The notes under the pieces are model-generated. The model was not told the origin of the DNA and did not search any database. It was given only the letters and a program-made list of their open reading frames with translations. A stretch of DNA of 64,000 bases, taken from positions 3,534,001 through 3,598,000 of the forward strand of contig NZ_CP082249.1 of assembly GCF_019879105.1 (NCBI RefSeq). Direction: 5' to 3'. Shown here piece after piece: positions 53,711 to 63,483 of the stretch (position 1 is its first letter; each line of letters begins with the position of its first letter). The stretch comes from Natrinema sp. SYSU A 869. Its GTDB lineage: Archaea > Halobacteriota > Halobacteria > Halobacteriales > Natrialbaceae. Made by a program: the position numbers and the translations under genes.

Positions 53711-53825
53711 TCGCCTCCGGAGGGGGCGATCACTTCCTTGAGGTTCTCACGCCTCCTTCGTTCCGCACCCATAGTGATAGAATGCTGAATCATTTCCCTG
53801 CTCGGTGCGTATCCGATCGGACGGA

Positions 53826-54233
53826 ATGAGTATGCTCACCTTCTGGCCGTGGACCGTGCTCGCGTTGCTCAGCGGCCTCCTCGTGTTTTCATCGATGCTC
53901 TGTCTCTGCTATGCGATCGGAACGGACGCGGCCGCCCGCGGCGCGAGCGGCGTCGGCTGGGCGCTGTTTGCCGTCTTGTTCCTGCCGATCGCCGCTCCGG
54001 CCTACGCGGTGTACAGGACGCGACTCCCCGCTCGAGACGCGTCTCCCGAACCACTCGAACGCGGACTCGGCGCGTTCGGGATCGGTGGCACCGCCGCATT
54101 CATCACCTCCGCACTCGTCTCGCCGCCGGATCCGTTGACGCAACTGCTCTACCTGGTCCCGCTGGTGCTCGTCTTCGTTCCCGCCGCTGCCCTCGTCTGT
54201 TACAAGCCCGACTGGCGCGCGCTCATTCCGTGA
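53826..54233 (+). CDS. Four-TM membrane protein of unknown function
   Basis: A 135-residue integral membrane protein. TM segments are WTVLALLSGLLVFSSMLCLCY, GVGWALFAVLFLPIAAPAYAV, GAFGIGGTAAFITSALV and LLYLVPLVLVFVPAAALVCY. The start is ATG 53826 or 53832; a GTG at 53805 would add seven residues. No family recognised. Confidence 0.6.
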   Translation: MSMLTFWPWTVLALLSGLLVFSSMLCLCYAIGTDAAARGASGVGWALFAVLFLPIAAPAYAVYRTRLPARDASPEPLERGLGAFGIGGTAAFITSALVSPPDPLTQLLYLVPLVLVFVPAAALVCYKPDWRALIP

Positions 54234-54359
54234 GGCGGTAATCGCGAATTCTGGTCGCCAATTACGTCTCTCCGTCCAGTCGTGAGGCGAGCAGATTGCT
54301 AGCTTTGGCTTTCGGTACAGGCCACAAGAATAATAGTCACTTGTTACTCTCAGTCTCGT

Positions 54360-55538
54360 ATGACGATCCGTTCTGCGGTGGTCCTCGCAGCGGGAGAGGG
54401 TGCCCGCCTCCGGCCGCTGACGAAGTATCGGCCGAAGCCAATGCTTCCCGCGGCGACCAAACCCATCCTCGAGTACGTCTTCGATGCGCTCGTCGAGGCC
54501 GGTATCACAGATATTACCGTCGTCGTCGGCTACGGCCGGACGCACGTTCAGTCTCACTTCGGATCGGCGTATCGCGACGCGAGCCTCGAGTACGTCGTAC
54601 AGGACAAGCAACTCGGGAGCGGTCACGCCCTCCTCGCGGCCGAGTCCGAGGTGTCGGAGCCACATCTTGTCCTCAACGGCGATCAGCTCGTGGCCTCGCG
54701 AATCGTCAAGGACGTCCGCGCCGCTCACGACGACGGCGATGCAGTCGCGACGCTCGGGCTCATTCGAGATGAGAACGTCGACGAATATGGCGGCGTGATC
54801 TGTGAACACGACGGCCGCGTCGCGGAGATCGTCGAACATCCCCGCGATGATCGAACCTATCAGCTCAACGCGGGCGTGTACGCGTTCGACCCGGAATCAT
54901 TCGAGTATCTCCGGGGACCGGAACCGCAGTTGAGCGAGTACTCGCTCGTCGACGGCATCGCGAACGCGATCGACGCCGAGGAGACCGTCCGCGGCGTCAC
55001 CTCCGAAGGTATCTGGATGGACGCGACGTACCCGTGGGACCTGCTTGAGGTGACCGAGACGCTCTTCGAGCACGCGGACGGCGTCGAGAGTACAGTCTCG
55101 GCGGACGCGCGGATCCACGAGTCGGCGACGATCATTGAGCCGGTTATCGTCTCGGCGGACTGCGTCGTCGGTCCCGGCTCCGTCGTTGGACCGAACGTCG
55201 CGCTTGGCGAGAACGCGACGATTGGCGCGAACGCCGTCGTCGAGGACAGCGTCGTCGACGCCGACACACGCGTGGGGTCGGGGGCGACACTCGTCGACTG
55301 TGTCACCGGCCGTAACGTCCGGGTCGGCACCGGTTCGACCGTCGTCGGCGGCCCTGGAGACGTCCGCATCGGTGACCGCGTCCACGAAGACGAGCGACTG
55401 GGCGCGTTGCTCGCGGACCGCGTTCGCGACGGTGGCGGCGTGACCTACACGCCGGGAACGATGGTCGGCTCCGATGCCGTCATCGCTGCCGGCACGACTG
55501 TTCGCGGCACGATCGAAACTGGAACTGAGGTGCAGTAA
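54360..55538 (+). CDS. glmU: Bifunctional sugar-1-phosphate nucleotidylyltransferase/acetyltransferase (GlmU-type)
   Basis: A 392-residue enzyme. The nucleotidyltransferase half has AAGEGARLRPLTKYRPKPML, then GSGHALLAAESEV and LVLNGDQLV. The C-terminal half is a left-handed beta-helix of hexapeptides (VVGPGSVVGPNVALGENATI). It would convert GlcN-1-P to UDP-GlcNAc. glmS follows two bases after its stop, which supports this pathway over the general dTDP-sugar reading of the same family. UDP-GlcNAc feeds N-glycosylation and surface polysaccharides. Confidence 0.88.
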   Translation: MTIRSAVVLAAGEGARLRPLTKYRPKPMLPAATKPILEYVFDALVEAGITDITVVVGYGRTHVQSHFGSAYRDASLEYVVQDKQLGSGHALLAAESEVSEPHLVLNGDQLVASRIVKDVRAAHDDGDAVATLGLIRDENVDEYGGVICEHDGRVAEIVEHPRDDRTYQLNAGVYAFDPESFEYLRGPEPQLSEYSLVDGIANAIDAEETVRGVTSEGIWMDATYPWDLLEVTETLFEHADGVESTVSADARIHESATIIEPVIVSADCVVGPGSVVGPNVALGENATIGANAVVEDSVVDADTRVGSGATLVDCVTGRNVRVGTGSTVVGGPGDVRIGDRVHEDERLGALLADRVRDGGGVTYTPGTMVGSDAVIAAGTTVRGTIETGTEVQ

Positions 55539-55540
55539 CA

Positions 55541-57342
55541 ATGTGCGGAATCGTTGGCTACGTCGGCTCGGATGGTGGGGACGACGCCGTTTATGTTGTC
55601 CTCGACGGGCTCTCGGCACTCGAGTATCGTGGCTACGACTCCGCCGGACTTGCCGTGCCGACACCCTCGATGACGGTCTCCAAGGCAGCTGGCGAGCTGT
55701 CGGCCCTCGAGGGAACGGTTTCGCGGAACGAACTCGCGGGCGAATCGGTCGGCATCGGCCACACGCGATGGAGTACGCACGGCGCACCGTCCGATGTCAA
55801 CGCCCACCCGCACTGTGACGAGGAGGGCCGGGTCGCCGTCGTCCACAACGGGATTATCGAGAACTATCAGCGACTGCGCGACGATCTCGTCGACGCCGGT
55901 GTTGCGTTCCGGAGCGAGACCGACACCGAAGTGGTCCCTCACCTGATCGGGCGCTACCTCGATCGCGGCGCGGACTCCGAGGAGGCGTTCCGGCTGGCGA
56001 TCGACCAGCTCGAGGGCAGTTACGCGATCGCCGCGGTCGTCGACGGCTCGGAGACGGTGTACGCGGCGCGGCAGGACTCCCCGCTCGTCGTCGGCCTCGG
56101 CGACTACGGCACGTACCTCGCGAGTGATGTCCCCGCGTTCGTCGAGCACACTGATCGCGTCTGTTACCTCGAGGACGGTGACTTCGCCCGGCTGAGCACG
56201 GATGGCGCAGTCATCACTGACGCTGAGGGCCATGCCGTCGATCGGCCGGCGGAAACGGTTGCGTGGGATCCCGAGGACGCGGAGAAGAGCGGCTACGACC
56301 ACTATATGCTCAGGAGATCCATGAACAGCCGTCCTCCCTGCGTCAGTGCCTCCGCGGTCGGATCGACGAACTCGAGGGGACGGTGGATCTCCCCGAACTC
56401 GAGGATATCGACCACACCGGCCCGGTCCAGTTCGTCGCCTGCGGAACGTCGTACCACGCGGCGATGTTCGGGGCGGAGCGACTGCGGACGGGCGGCGTGA
56501 ACGCACAGGCGTTCCTCGCCAGCGAGTATGCGTCTGATCGCGTCCCCGTTGACGAGGACACGCTTGTCGTCGGCGTCACCCAGAGCGGCGAGACCGCCGA
56601 CACGCTACGCGCACTGCGCGAGGCCGACCGGTCCGGGGCGACGACGCTTGCAGTGACGAACACAGTCGCCAGCTCCGCCGCACGCGAGTGCGATCACACC
56701 CTCTACATCCGAGCCGGCCCCGAAATCGGCGTCGCGGCGACGAAGACGTTCGCGAGCCAGCAACTCGCGCTCGCACTACTGGCGTTCGAACTCGGCGAAG
56801 ACCCGACGCGCGCCGAACTCGAGGCGCTCCGTGACATTCCCGGACAGGTCCAGTCGGTTCTCGAGACGACGGACGCCCGAGCGGTGGCCGAGGAGTTCGT
56901 CGACGCGGACGCCTACTTCTTCATCGGACGAGGGTATCACTATCCAGTCGCGCTCGAGGGCGCGCTGAAGATGAAGGAGATTACTTACCGACATGCGGAA
57001 GGGTTCGCCGCCGCCGAGCTGAAACACGGCCCGCTCGCGCTCGTGACTGGAAACACGCCGGTGTTCGCGGCCGTCACCGGCGACGGGGAAACCGCCCGGA
57101 AGACAATCGGGAACATCAAAGAGGTCGAAGCCCGCGACGCGCCCGTCGTGGCGGTCACCGACGGCGAATCCGACGTGACGCGGTACGCAGACCACGTCCT
57201 CGAGATCCCCGCTATCGATGACCTCGGTGCGTCGGTGCTTGCGAACGTACAGCTACAGTTGGTCGCCTACTGGGTCGCGAACCAATTGGAGCGGTCGATC
57301 GACAAGCCGCGAAATCTGGCCAAGAGCGTGACCGTCGAATGA
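55541..57342 (+). CDS. glmS: Glucosamine-fructose-6-phosphate aminotransferase GlmS, frameshifted as read
   Basis: GlmS makes glucosamine-6-P from fructose-6-P and glutamine. The first part begins with nucleophile Cys2 (MCGIVGYVG) and reads as the glutaminase domain to DPEDAEKSGYDHYML at about 56311. There the sequence reads CTC AGG AGA TCC where CTC AAG GAG ATC is expected. One base is missing near 56312. From there the sense frame is one base over, giving EIHEQPSSLRQCLRG, VQFVACGTSYHAAMFG (first SIS domain), EGFAAAELKHGPLAL and the NLAKSVTVE end. Together the parts make a normal ~600-residue GlmS. Two base pairs after glmU. Either a sequence error or recent inactivation; given its expected importance I favour the former. 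Confidence 0.9.
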
Positions 57343-57423
57343 TCGTCGCAGAGATCGTCTCCGATGCCGACCGCCGGCTCGAATCGAGCCGATTTAAGTA
57401 GTCGTGTTCTCCCACTTTCACCA

Positions 57424-58251
57424 GTGAACCGCGCGGAACTCATCGTCGCGATATTCGCCGGGATTGTCCAAGGGATCGTCGAGTGGCTCCCTGTCTCGAG
57501 CCAGGGCAATCTGGCGCTGTTTCTGACGTTCGCGGGGACGGATCCCGACGTCGCGCTACAACTCGCGCTCTTCTTGCAACTCGGGACGACCCTCTCGGCG
57601 GCGACCTACTATCGCGAAGACATTGCGACGGCCCTGCGCGCAGTGCCCGGCTGGCGACCCGCCAGCGCCTACACCGGCGAGAACGCGATTGCATCATACA
57701 TCGTCGTTGCCTCGTTCGTGACCGGCGTCGTCGGGATCCCGCTGTACGTGTTCGCGGTTGACCTCGCCGGACAGCTCACCGGTGGCGTCTTCATCGCCGT
57801 CATCGGCGTCCTGTTGGTTCTGACGGGAGCTCTGCAATTGGCTTCGGAGTCGGTCTCGATGGGAATCCGCGACGCGCCGACACTGCTGGATTCTGTGCTG
57901 GTCGGTGCCGTTCAGGGCGTCGCGATCCTGCCCGGCATCTCTCGATCGGGCGTCACGACGAGCGCGCTGCTGTTTCGCAGCTACGACCCGCCGGCGGCGT
58001 TCCGACTCTCCTTCCTGCTCTCGATCCCCGCGAGTTGCGGTGCGGCCGCGCTCACCGTCGCGGGTGCCGGCGGCCTCCCCGGTATCGGACTCGGACCCGC
58101 CCTGGCCGCGCTCGCGCTCAGCGCCGTCGTCGGCTATCTCACGATCGACGCCCTCATGCGAGTCGTCGATCGAGTCCCGTTCTGGGTCGTCTGTTTCGGC
58201 CTCGGCGGCCTCGCGATCGTCGGCGGTGGCGTCGTCTCCATTGTCGTGTAA
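57424..58251 (+). CDS. uppP: Undecaprenyl-diphosphatase-like protein UppP (BacA family)
   Basis: A 275-residue membrane phosphatase. The active-site region AGIVQGIVEWLPVSSQGNL resembles the usual GxxEFLPVSSTGHL with Gln-Gly-Asn replacing Thr-Gly-His, as in many archaeal members. The second motif is VAILPGISRSGVT. It should dephosphorylate polyprenyl (dolichyl) diphosphate carriers used for glycosylation. The GTG at 57424 starts VNRAELIVAI and has a TTTAAGTA box about 27 bases upstream. The mobile VirB4 remnant begins directly after its stop. Confidence 0.88.
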   Translation: MNRAELIVAIFAGIVQGIVEWLPVSSQGNLALFLTFAGTDPDVALQLALFLQLGTTLSAATYYREDIATALRAVPGWRPASAYTGENAIASYIVVASFVTGVVGIPLYVFAVDLAGQLTGGVFIAVIGVLLVLTGALQLASESVSMGIRDAPTLLDSVLVGAVQGVAILPGISRSGVTTSALLFRSYDPPAAFRLSFLLSIPASCGAAALTVAGAGGLPGIGLGPALAALALSAVVGYLTIDALMRVVDRVPFWVVCFGLGGLAIVGGGVVSIVV

Positions 58252-58309
58252 TCGGATTCGTTCTCGATACGGATGCGTTACTGCGGATGTTGCCGATGAC
58301 CTCGAGGGC

Positions 58310-60055
58310 GTGGGCATCGCCGTGAAGTTGCGAGACCACATCACGCCGAAGGATCAGCAACAGGCACGTGACGAACTCCAGCGGGTCGCAGACGATCTCC
58401 GAGCCGACGCAGACCTTGAGCAGAGCGTGCGTGGTGCGTACCTTCAGGAGCGAGCGGTCGAGGCGGTCTCGACCTACAAGAGCGTTGAGAACGGCAGTCG
58501 CGTGTTCGACCAGGGAACGTTCATCACGATCCGTGCAGCGACCCGTGACCAGCTTCGGGATGCCGTCCGCACCGTCAAGAGTCGCCTCCGCGAGGAACCA
58601 GCAGGGCTCTCACCGAAGACGGCCATCTGCAAGCAAGATCTCGCGATTCAGGCGGCGGCACCGATCGGCCCCAATCCATTCGGCCGGGAGGCGACTGCAC
58701 TCGGCGGGGCCATCGGTGCGCTGTTAGCGTCACCACACAATGCGACGATCCTCGAGGACGGTGGCGTCGAATTCGGCGATCACTGGCGGAATCAGAGCCC
58801 CGTCGTGATCGACCCGTTCGCTCGAGAAAACGGGTACGCGATGTTCACGATCGGCGATCCCGGTTCGGGTAAATCGTTCGGCGCGAAGCAGAACTTCATC
58901 CGCTCGATCGAACACAGCGAGGATCGCATCGGGATCATCCTGGAGCCGCTGAATAACTGGGCAGGCGTCGCCGAAGCCCTCGGCGGTGAGCGCATTACGA
59001 TCGGTGGGAACATGGGTCTGAACCCACTCGAAATCAAGCCGACGCCCGAACGGGTACAGCGAGCGATGGGCGAGGATGCTAGCCCCTACCGAGAAAAGCT
59101 CGATAGCGTCATGAGTTTCCTCTCGAACTACTTCGCCCTCCGCGGGATTCGACTCGGCGATCGACGAACGACGCTCGAGACGGCGATCGAGAGCGCCTAC
59201 GACCACAAGGGAATCACCGACGATATCGCGACACACCACAACGAGAGTCCGACAATGCGTGACACCCTCGATATTCTCGAGGGGATGGTCGACGACCCTG
59301 ACGAACACGTCGTCCGCACTCACGAGGAGGCGACCAAGATCCGCGAGGACGCAACGTGGCTCATCGACCAGTTACGATCCTTTGACGAGGGCGGCCGGTA
59401 CGAGAATCTCGGACGGGAAACGGAGTTCGATATCCGTGACGAGAAGGTAATCTATCTCGATCTCGCCCAACAAGAGGGGAGTCTCGGCGGCAGTACGAGC
59501 CTCATCATGCAACTGCTGATCTCGGCGGTCTACGAGCGAGCGAAAGAGACGGACAAAGAGGTCGTCTTCGTTATTGACGAGGCCCGCTACATTATGCAAG
59601 ACGCAGCGAGTCTCGAGTATCTCGAAATCGTCTTTCGGCATCACCGCCATCACGATCTCTCGATTCGCCTCGTCACACAGACCGTCGACGAGTTCTTTCA
59701 GCATCCCGAGTCAGAGGCGATCATCGACCAGTGTGCAATCAAGCAGTTCCACCACCTCGACGGAATGGACCGCGAGTGGGCCGACGAATTCGGACTCAAT
59801 TCCGCACAGATGCGGTTCATCCAGGACGCCGTCCCCGGAAACGATCTGGCGGGCTACTCGGAGGCCCTCGTCGGCGTCGACGGCGAGTGGCGCGGTATCG
59901 AAGTTCGGGCGCTGGATAACGAAAAAGAGGTTATCGACTTCGATCCGAAATCACAGTCTCAGTCCCAGTTACCGGGCCACTCTAGCGATACCGCCGACGA
60001 TGTTTCTGACCGCACCAAGGGTGGCGGTCAGAGTTCTCGAGGATACTCTGACTGA
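58310..60055 (+). CDS. VirB4-type conjugation ATPase, N-terminal part missing
   Basis: Type IV secretion/conjugation ATPase of the archaeal TraC/VirB4 group. Walker A GDPGSGKSFGAKQNF lies about 30% into the remnant; Walker B VVFVIDEARYIM and the following RHHRHHDLSIRLVTQTVDEF are intact. The sequence opens with VADDLEGVGIAVKLRD in an open frame that runs back into the uppP 3' region. No start codon fits before the GTG at 58310. A full VirB4 would have a few hundred more residues, so the 5' end was lost at the junction with uppP. Probably non-functional for DNA transfer. Followed by the primase-like gene after 5 bases. Confidence 0.8.
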   Translation: MGIAVKLRDHITPKDQQQARDELQRVADDLRADADLEQSVRGAYLQERAVEAVSTYKSVENGSRVFDQGTFITIRAATRDQLRDAVRTVKSRLREEPAGLSPKTAICKQDLAIQAAAPIGPNPFGREATALGGAIGALLASPHNATILEDGGVEFGDHWRNQSPVVIDPFARENGYAMFTIGDPGSGKSFGAKQNFIRSIEHSEDRIGIILEPLNNWAGVAEALGGERITIGGNMGLNPLEIKPTPERVQRAMGEDASPYREKLDSVMSFLSNYFALRGIRLGDRRTTLETAIESAYDHKGITDDIATHHNESPTMRDTLDILEGMVDDPDEHVVRTHEEATKIREDATWLIDQLRSFDEGGRYENLGRETEFDIRDEKVIYLDLAQQEGSLGGSTSLIMQLLISAVYERAKETDKEVVFVIDEARYIMQDAASLEYLEIVFRHHRHHDLSIRLVTQTVDEFFQHPESEAIIDQCAIKQFHHLDGMDREWADEFGLNSAQMRFIQDAVPGNDLAGYSEALVGVDGEWRGIEVRALDNEKEVIDFDPKSQSQSQLPGHSSDTADDVSDRTKGGGQSSRGYSD

Positions 60056-60060
60056 AAGAT

Positions 60061-61215
60061 ATGATCGACGAAAACGCAATTCCGGAAACGCTGTGCGCTC
60101 GAGATCAGTGGATCTGCTGGGAGCAAGCCGAACGGAACGGAGAGCCAACGAAGATCCCGATTGACCCGCAGACGGGGCGCTTCGCATCGACGACGAATGA
60201 CCAGACGTGGTGCACTCTCGAGACCGCTCTCGGGTACTTGGATTCGAATCAGGCGGTAGTCGATGGTCTCGGATTCGTGTTCACGAGCGACGATCCGGTC
60301 GTCGGCGTCGATCTCGATGACTGTCGCGATCCGGAAACTGGCCGGCCGACCGAGCGAGCAAAGCGCATCATCAATCGATTAGACTCGTATACGGAGAGCT
60401 CACCGTCAGGAACCGGCTACCATATTCTGGTTACCGGCGAACTCCCCGACGGTCGCAACCGATGCGGTCACGTCGAGATGTACGACCACGCCCGATACTT
60501 CACGGTCACTGGCGATCACGTTTCGGGAATGCCGACGCGAGTCGAATCACGACAGGCCGAACTCACGGAAGTCCACGAGACATACGTTCGTGAGACCGAT
60601 GACGACCGTCACGAGACGCTTTCACCAGAATCGGATTCGAATCCTCCTCTCTCGGACGACGAACTCCTCGAAAAGGCGCGAAACGCATCGAATGGAGATA
60701 AATTCGAACGTCTCTGGAACGGAACGACCACCGGATACGCGAGTCAATCGGAGGCAGATATGGCCCTCTGTTGTCTCCTCGCGTTCTGGACCGGTGGTCA
60801 TGCTGTCCAGATGGACCGATTGTTTCGACGATCCAAACTAGACCGCCCGAAGTGGTATCACGTCCACTATGCAGACGGCTCCACGTATGGTGAGAAAACC
60901 ATTACTCGAGCAATCGAGCACACCTCTGAGTTCTACGAGCCGTCCGAGACGAGGTCGAACGAGACACAGACGCAGGAGTTCGAGTCGCCGACGGATCGCG
61001 AACACGCCTATCTCAAAGAGAAGCTTTCCCTCCTTCGAAAGCAGACTTCGACTCTCGAGACGCAACTGGCAGAGAAGACCGCGCGTATTGAACAGTTGGA
61101 GCGACGGCTCAAGACATATGAGGGGAGCGTTGTGAGAGAGGAGAAACGAGAACGGTCCTCAGAGACGCAACTTCAATCGATAGTACGTTGGATACGTGGA
61201 ATACGGAACGGGTGA
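60061..61215 (+). CDS. Primase/polymerase-like replication protein with a coiled-coil C-terminus
   Basis: A 384-residue protein. The N-terminal part (about 10-170) resembles archaeal/viral prim-pol-like domains: DQWICWEQAERNGEPTKIPIDP, then FVFTSDDPVVGVDLDDCRDP (acidic metal site) and SPSGTGYHILVTGELP. The middle (210-290) matches the helix-bundle region found with such polymerases: LWNGTTTGYASQSEADMALC and LFRRSKLDRPKWYHVHYADG. The end (310-370) is a coiled coil (KEKLSLLRKQTSTLETQLAEK). No helicase motor is seen. Likely a plasmid or viral replication initiator; the 3' part is duplicated downstream at 62346. Confidence 0.72.
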   Translation: MIDENAIPETLCARDQWICWEQAERNGEPTKIPIDPQTGRFASTTNDQTWCTLETALGYLDSNQAVVDGLGFVFTSDDPVVGVDLDDCRDPETGRPTERAKRIINRLDSYTESSPSGTGYHILVTGELPDGRNRCGHVEMYDHARYFTVTGDHVSGMPTRVESRQAELTEVHETYVRETDDDRHETLSPESDSNPPLSDDELLEKARNASNGDKFERLWNGTTTGYASQSEADMALCCLLAFWTGGHAVQMDRLFRRSKLDRPKWYHVHYADGSTYGEKTITRAIEHTSEFYEPSETRSNETQTQEFESPTDREHAYLKEKLSLLRKQTSTLETQLAEKTARIEQLERRLKTYEGSVVREEKRERSSETQLQSIVRWIRGIRNG

Positions 61216-61397
61216 GTTAGCATTGTCTCCTTTTGCACCTCTGCTGGCGGCTGTCCATTGAGTGACTGTGTGATTGCTGTCTATTATAGTATGGTGGATG
61301 GTGTATCTATGACGGCTCGGGTCACGAACTACTCACAGCTAACGCTGTGCAGGTCGCCGCAACCGTTATCCGACTATGTGCAGAACATGCACATAGA

Positions 61398-61763
61398 ATG
61401 AGTGCTAGTGATGATCCTCGACGAGTCCACTTCCAATCTCCGGAGTATCTCGTCGAGCGCCTTGACGCGATCGCGGACCTTTTCGACAAGGATCGAACGG
61501 ATCTCCTCGTCGAGGCCATCCGTGAGTACCTCGAGGAGACCGCCGACAGCGAGACGTTTCAAGAACTTGTCGCAACGAAGTACTACGACGACCAACTCGA
61601 GTTCGAAACGGTCAAGCAACTGGTCGGTGCTGAGACCGCCCAGCGGCTCCGTCTCCTGAAAGCGGACCTTGAAGACGAACCGCTTGATCTCGCTGCTCCC
61701 GACGATGTCGATATCTACGGCGATGACGCGGCGACGGTCGATACCGACGATGGCGACGAGTGA
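61398..61763 (+). CDS. RHH-type antitoxin-like protein
   Basis: A 121-residue protein. The ribbon-helix-helix part is RRVHFQSPEYLVERLDAIAD, then FDKDRTDLLVEAIREYLEE. The C-terminal half is acidic and extended (AAPDDVDIYGDDAATVD) and would wrap the partner. Its stop overlaps the PIN gene start (GTGA), the usual toxin-antitoxin layout. The ATG at 61398 is preferred; the frame is open upstream to 61347. Confidence 0.78.
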   Translation: MSASDDPRRVHFQSPEYLVERLDAIADLFDKDRTDLLVEAIREYLEETADSETFQELVATKYYDDQLEFETVKQLVGAETAQRLRLLKADLEDEPLDLAAPDDVDIYGDDAATVDTDDGDE

Positions 61764-62332
61764 TGAGCGGCCCACGCCTGCAGACAGTCGTCGCCGACAC
61801 GAGCGCACTCGTCAGTCTCGCTGTTCCGCGGGCCGATACAGCATACGATACTGACACTGCCCCGGACCCCCTCCAGTATCTCCTCACTTCGTGTGACGTA
61901 GTCGTACCACCGGAAGTCATCACAGAACTTCGAAACATCACGCAGTATCAGGATATCCACGGTGCCGCGGCGACCAACGTCCTCACAGCTCGCGACTACT
62001 ACACGGTTGAGGACCCGTATGAGCGAGCCGACACGCTCGAGTCGCGGCCGACGTTCGGCCTTGACGATGGCGAAACCGATGGAATCGTCCTTGCAAACGC
62101 ACTCGATGTTGATGGTTTTCTGACTGACGAGTTCGGTGGGACGAATTTCGCTCTCATCCACGCAGTACTGCAGGGTCCACGTATTGTCCCGACACCGCGG
62201 CTCATCTGTGACTACGCCCGAAACGATCATATAACCCACGATGAGGCCCGAACGCTACTGGCGTCGATCAGCCCACACCGCAGCTGGGAGAATAGCCCCT
62301 ACGTCGCACAGTTACGACAGTTCTTGGAGTAG
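61760..62332 (+). CDS. PIN-domain toxin-like protein
   Basis: A 190-residue PIN-fold protein. Acidic residues at VADTSALVSL, PPEVITELRN, DDGETDGIVLANAL and LTDEFGG fit the metal-binding tetrad. Starts GTG 61760 or ATG 61763. The coupled RHH gene upstream suggests a VapBC-like module stabilising the integrated element. The C-terminal 40 residues are longer than in typical VapC proteins. Confidence 0.78.
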   Translation: MMSGPRLQTVVADTSALVSLAVPRADTAYDTDTAPDPLQYLLTSCDVVVPPEVITELRNITQYQDIHGAAATNVLTARDYYTVEDPYERADTLESRPTFGLDDGETDGIVLANALDVDGFLTDEFGGTNFALIHAVLQGPRIVPTPRLICDYARNDHITHDEARTLLASISPHRSWENSPYVAQLRQFLE

Positions 62333-62345
62333 CAGCGCCCATGTT

Positions 62346-62762
62346 AAACGTCTCTGGAACGGAACGATTACCGGATACACGAGTCAGTTGGAGGTAGATA
62401 TGGCCCTTGTTGTCTCTTGGCGTTCTGAACCGGTGGCCATGCCGTCCAAGTGGACCGACTGTTTCGACGATCCAAACTAGACCGCCCGAAGTGGTTTCAC
62501 GTCCACTATGCAGACGGCTCCACGTATGGTGAAAAACTATTACTCGAGCGATCGAGCATACCTCTGAATTCTACGAGCCGTCCGAAACGAGGTCGAGTAC
62601 AACACAGACGCAAGAGGTCGAGTCGCCGAAGGATCGCGAACACGCCTATCTCAAAGAGAAGCTTTCCCTCCTTCGAAAGCAGACCTCGACCCTCGAGACA
62701 CACCTGGTGGAAAAGACTGCGCGTATTGAACAACTAGAGCGACGGCTCGAGACATATGAGGG
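62346..62762 (+). pseudogene. Decayed duplicate of the primase-like gene 3' half
   Basis: About 417 bases repeat 60707-61123 closely (CGTCTCTGGAACGGAACG... to GACGGCTC-AGACATATGAGG) with scattered substitutions and small indels. Early frameshifts and an in-frame TAG (near 62395) prevent translation. The copy covers the middle LWNGT-type block and the coiled coil. It lies after the RHH-PIN pair, so the pair is bracketed by two copies. Confidence 0.9.
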
Positions 62763-62851
62763 ACGACCTGCGACTTGAGAGCAGCCGTCTGACCCCTCGA
62801 AAATGACTCAGCCACGATCGATTTGGGGTCGCCTCTGGAGATTGACCTCCT

Positions 62852-62871
62852 CCACGGCCTGAAGGCCGTGG
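62852..62871. repeat. IS200/IS605-type end remnant (hairpin)
   Basis: CCACGGCC and GGCCGTGG form a perfect 8-base stem with a TGAA loop. The surrounding GACCTCCTCCACGGCCTGAAGGCC and GGAATCCTACC are the kind of end sequence seen in haloarchaeal IS1341-type elements. No tnpB follows, so only the end remains. Confidence 0.55.
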
Positions 62872-62991
62872 AATCCTACCATGGGATTTCCGCGTCGCTT
62901 CTGTTACGTGTTCGAGGTTTCAAGACGCATGCGTTCACACGTCAGCCACTCCCTCCTCGCAGAGCCTAACCACTGGGTGCTATAGTAGGAG

Positions 62992-63483
62992 TTAGAAATA
63001 ACTGCTCACCTTTGGTACAGAGAGCTGATTAAGTGCGGTATCGATCGCCGTTGTTAACTCGCTAAGTGAGTCAAAAAACCGATTGCTGAGAGCCGTTTGG
63101 AGCTGTCGCCAGCACTCTTCGACCGGATTGAGTTCAGGAGAGTACGCCGGTAACGTGACGAAGGCGAGGTCGTCACGGGCCGCCAGGTCCGTGACGGCCG
63201 ATGCCTGGAAATACGGCGCTCCATCGAGCACGATGATTAGATCTTCTTCGAATTCTTTGCATAACGCGAGAATGAAATGTTTCGCGTGATCGGCAGTGAC
63301 GTACTCGGTGAATCGTGAGAAGAAGCACTCGCCGTCTTCGGTGATCGCGCCGAGCAGACACGTCCAGTCGCGTTGGCCAGAAAGTTCGACGCTCGGCCGC
63401 GTGCCGCGCGGAAACCACGCGGCACGCGGCTCAACCTGGACGGATTTCTTGGTCTGATCGATGCAGACTACTGTGGCGTCCAT
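62992..63483 (-). CDS. IS630-family transposase, C-terminal frame (DDE catalytic part)
   Basis: 163 residues. The DDE residues are visible: Asp in VVCIDQTKKSV, Asp in IIVLDGAPYF, and Glu in AYSPELNPVEECW. Frameshifting at the A7 run upstream would yield one full transposase of about 330 residues. Initiation at the ATG at 63483 would give only the catalytic half. Confidence 0.85.
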   Translation of the reverse strand: MDATVVCIDQTKKSVQVEPRAAWFPRGTRPSVELSGQRDWTCLLGAITEDGECFFSRFTEYVTADHAKHFILALCKEFEEDLIIVLDGAPYFQASAVTDLAARDDLAFVTLPAYSPELNPVEECWRQLQTALSNRFFDSLSELTTAIDTALNQLSVPKVSSYF

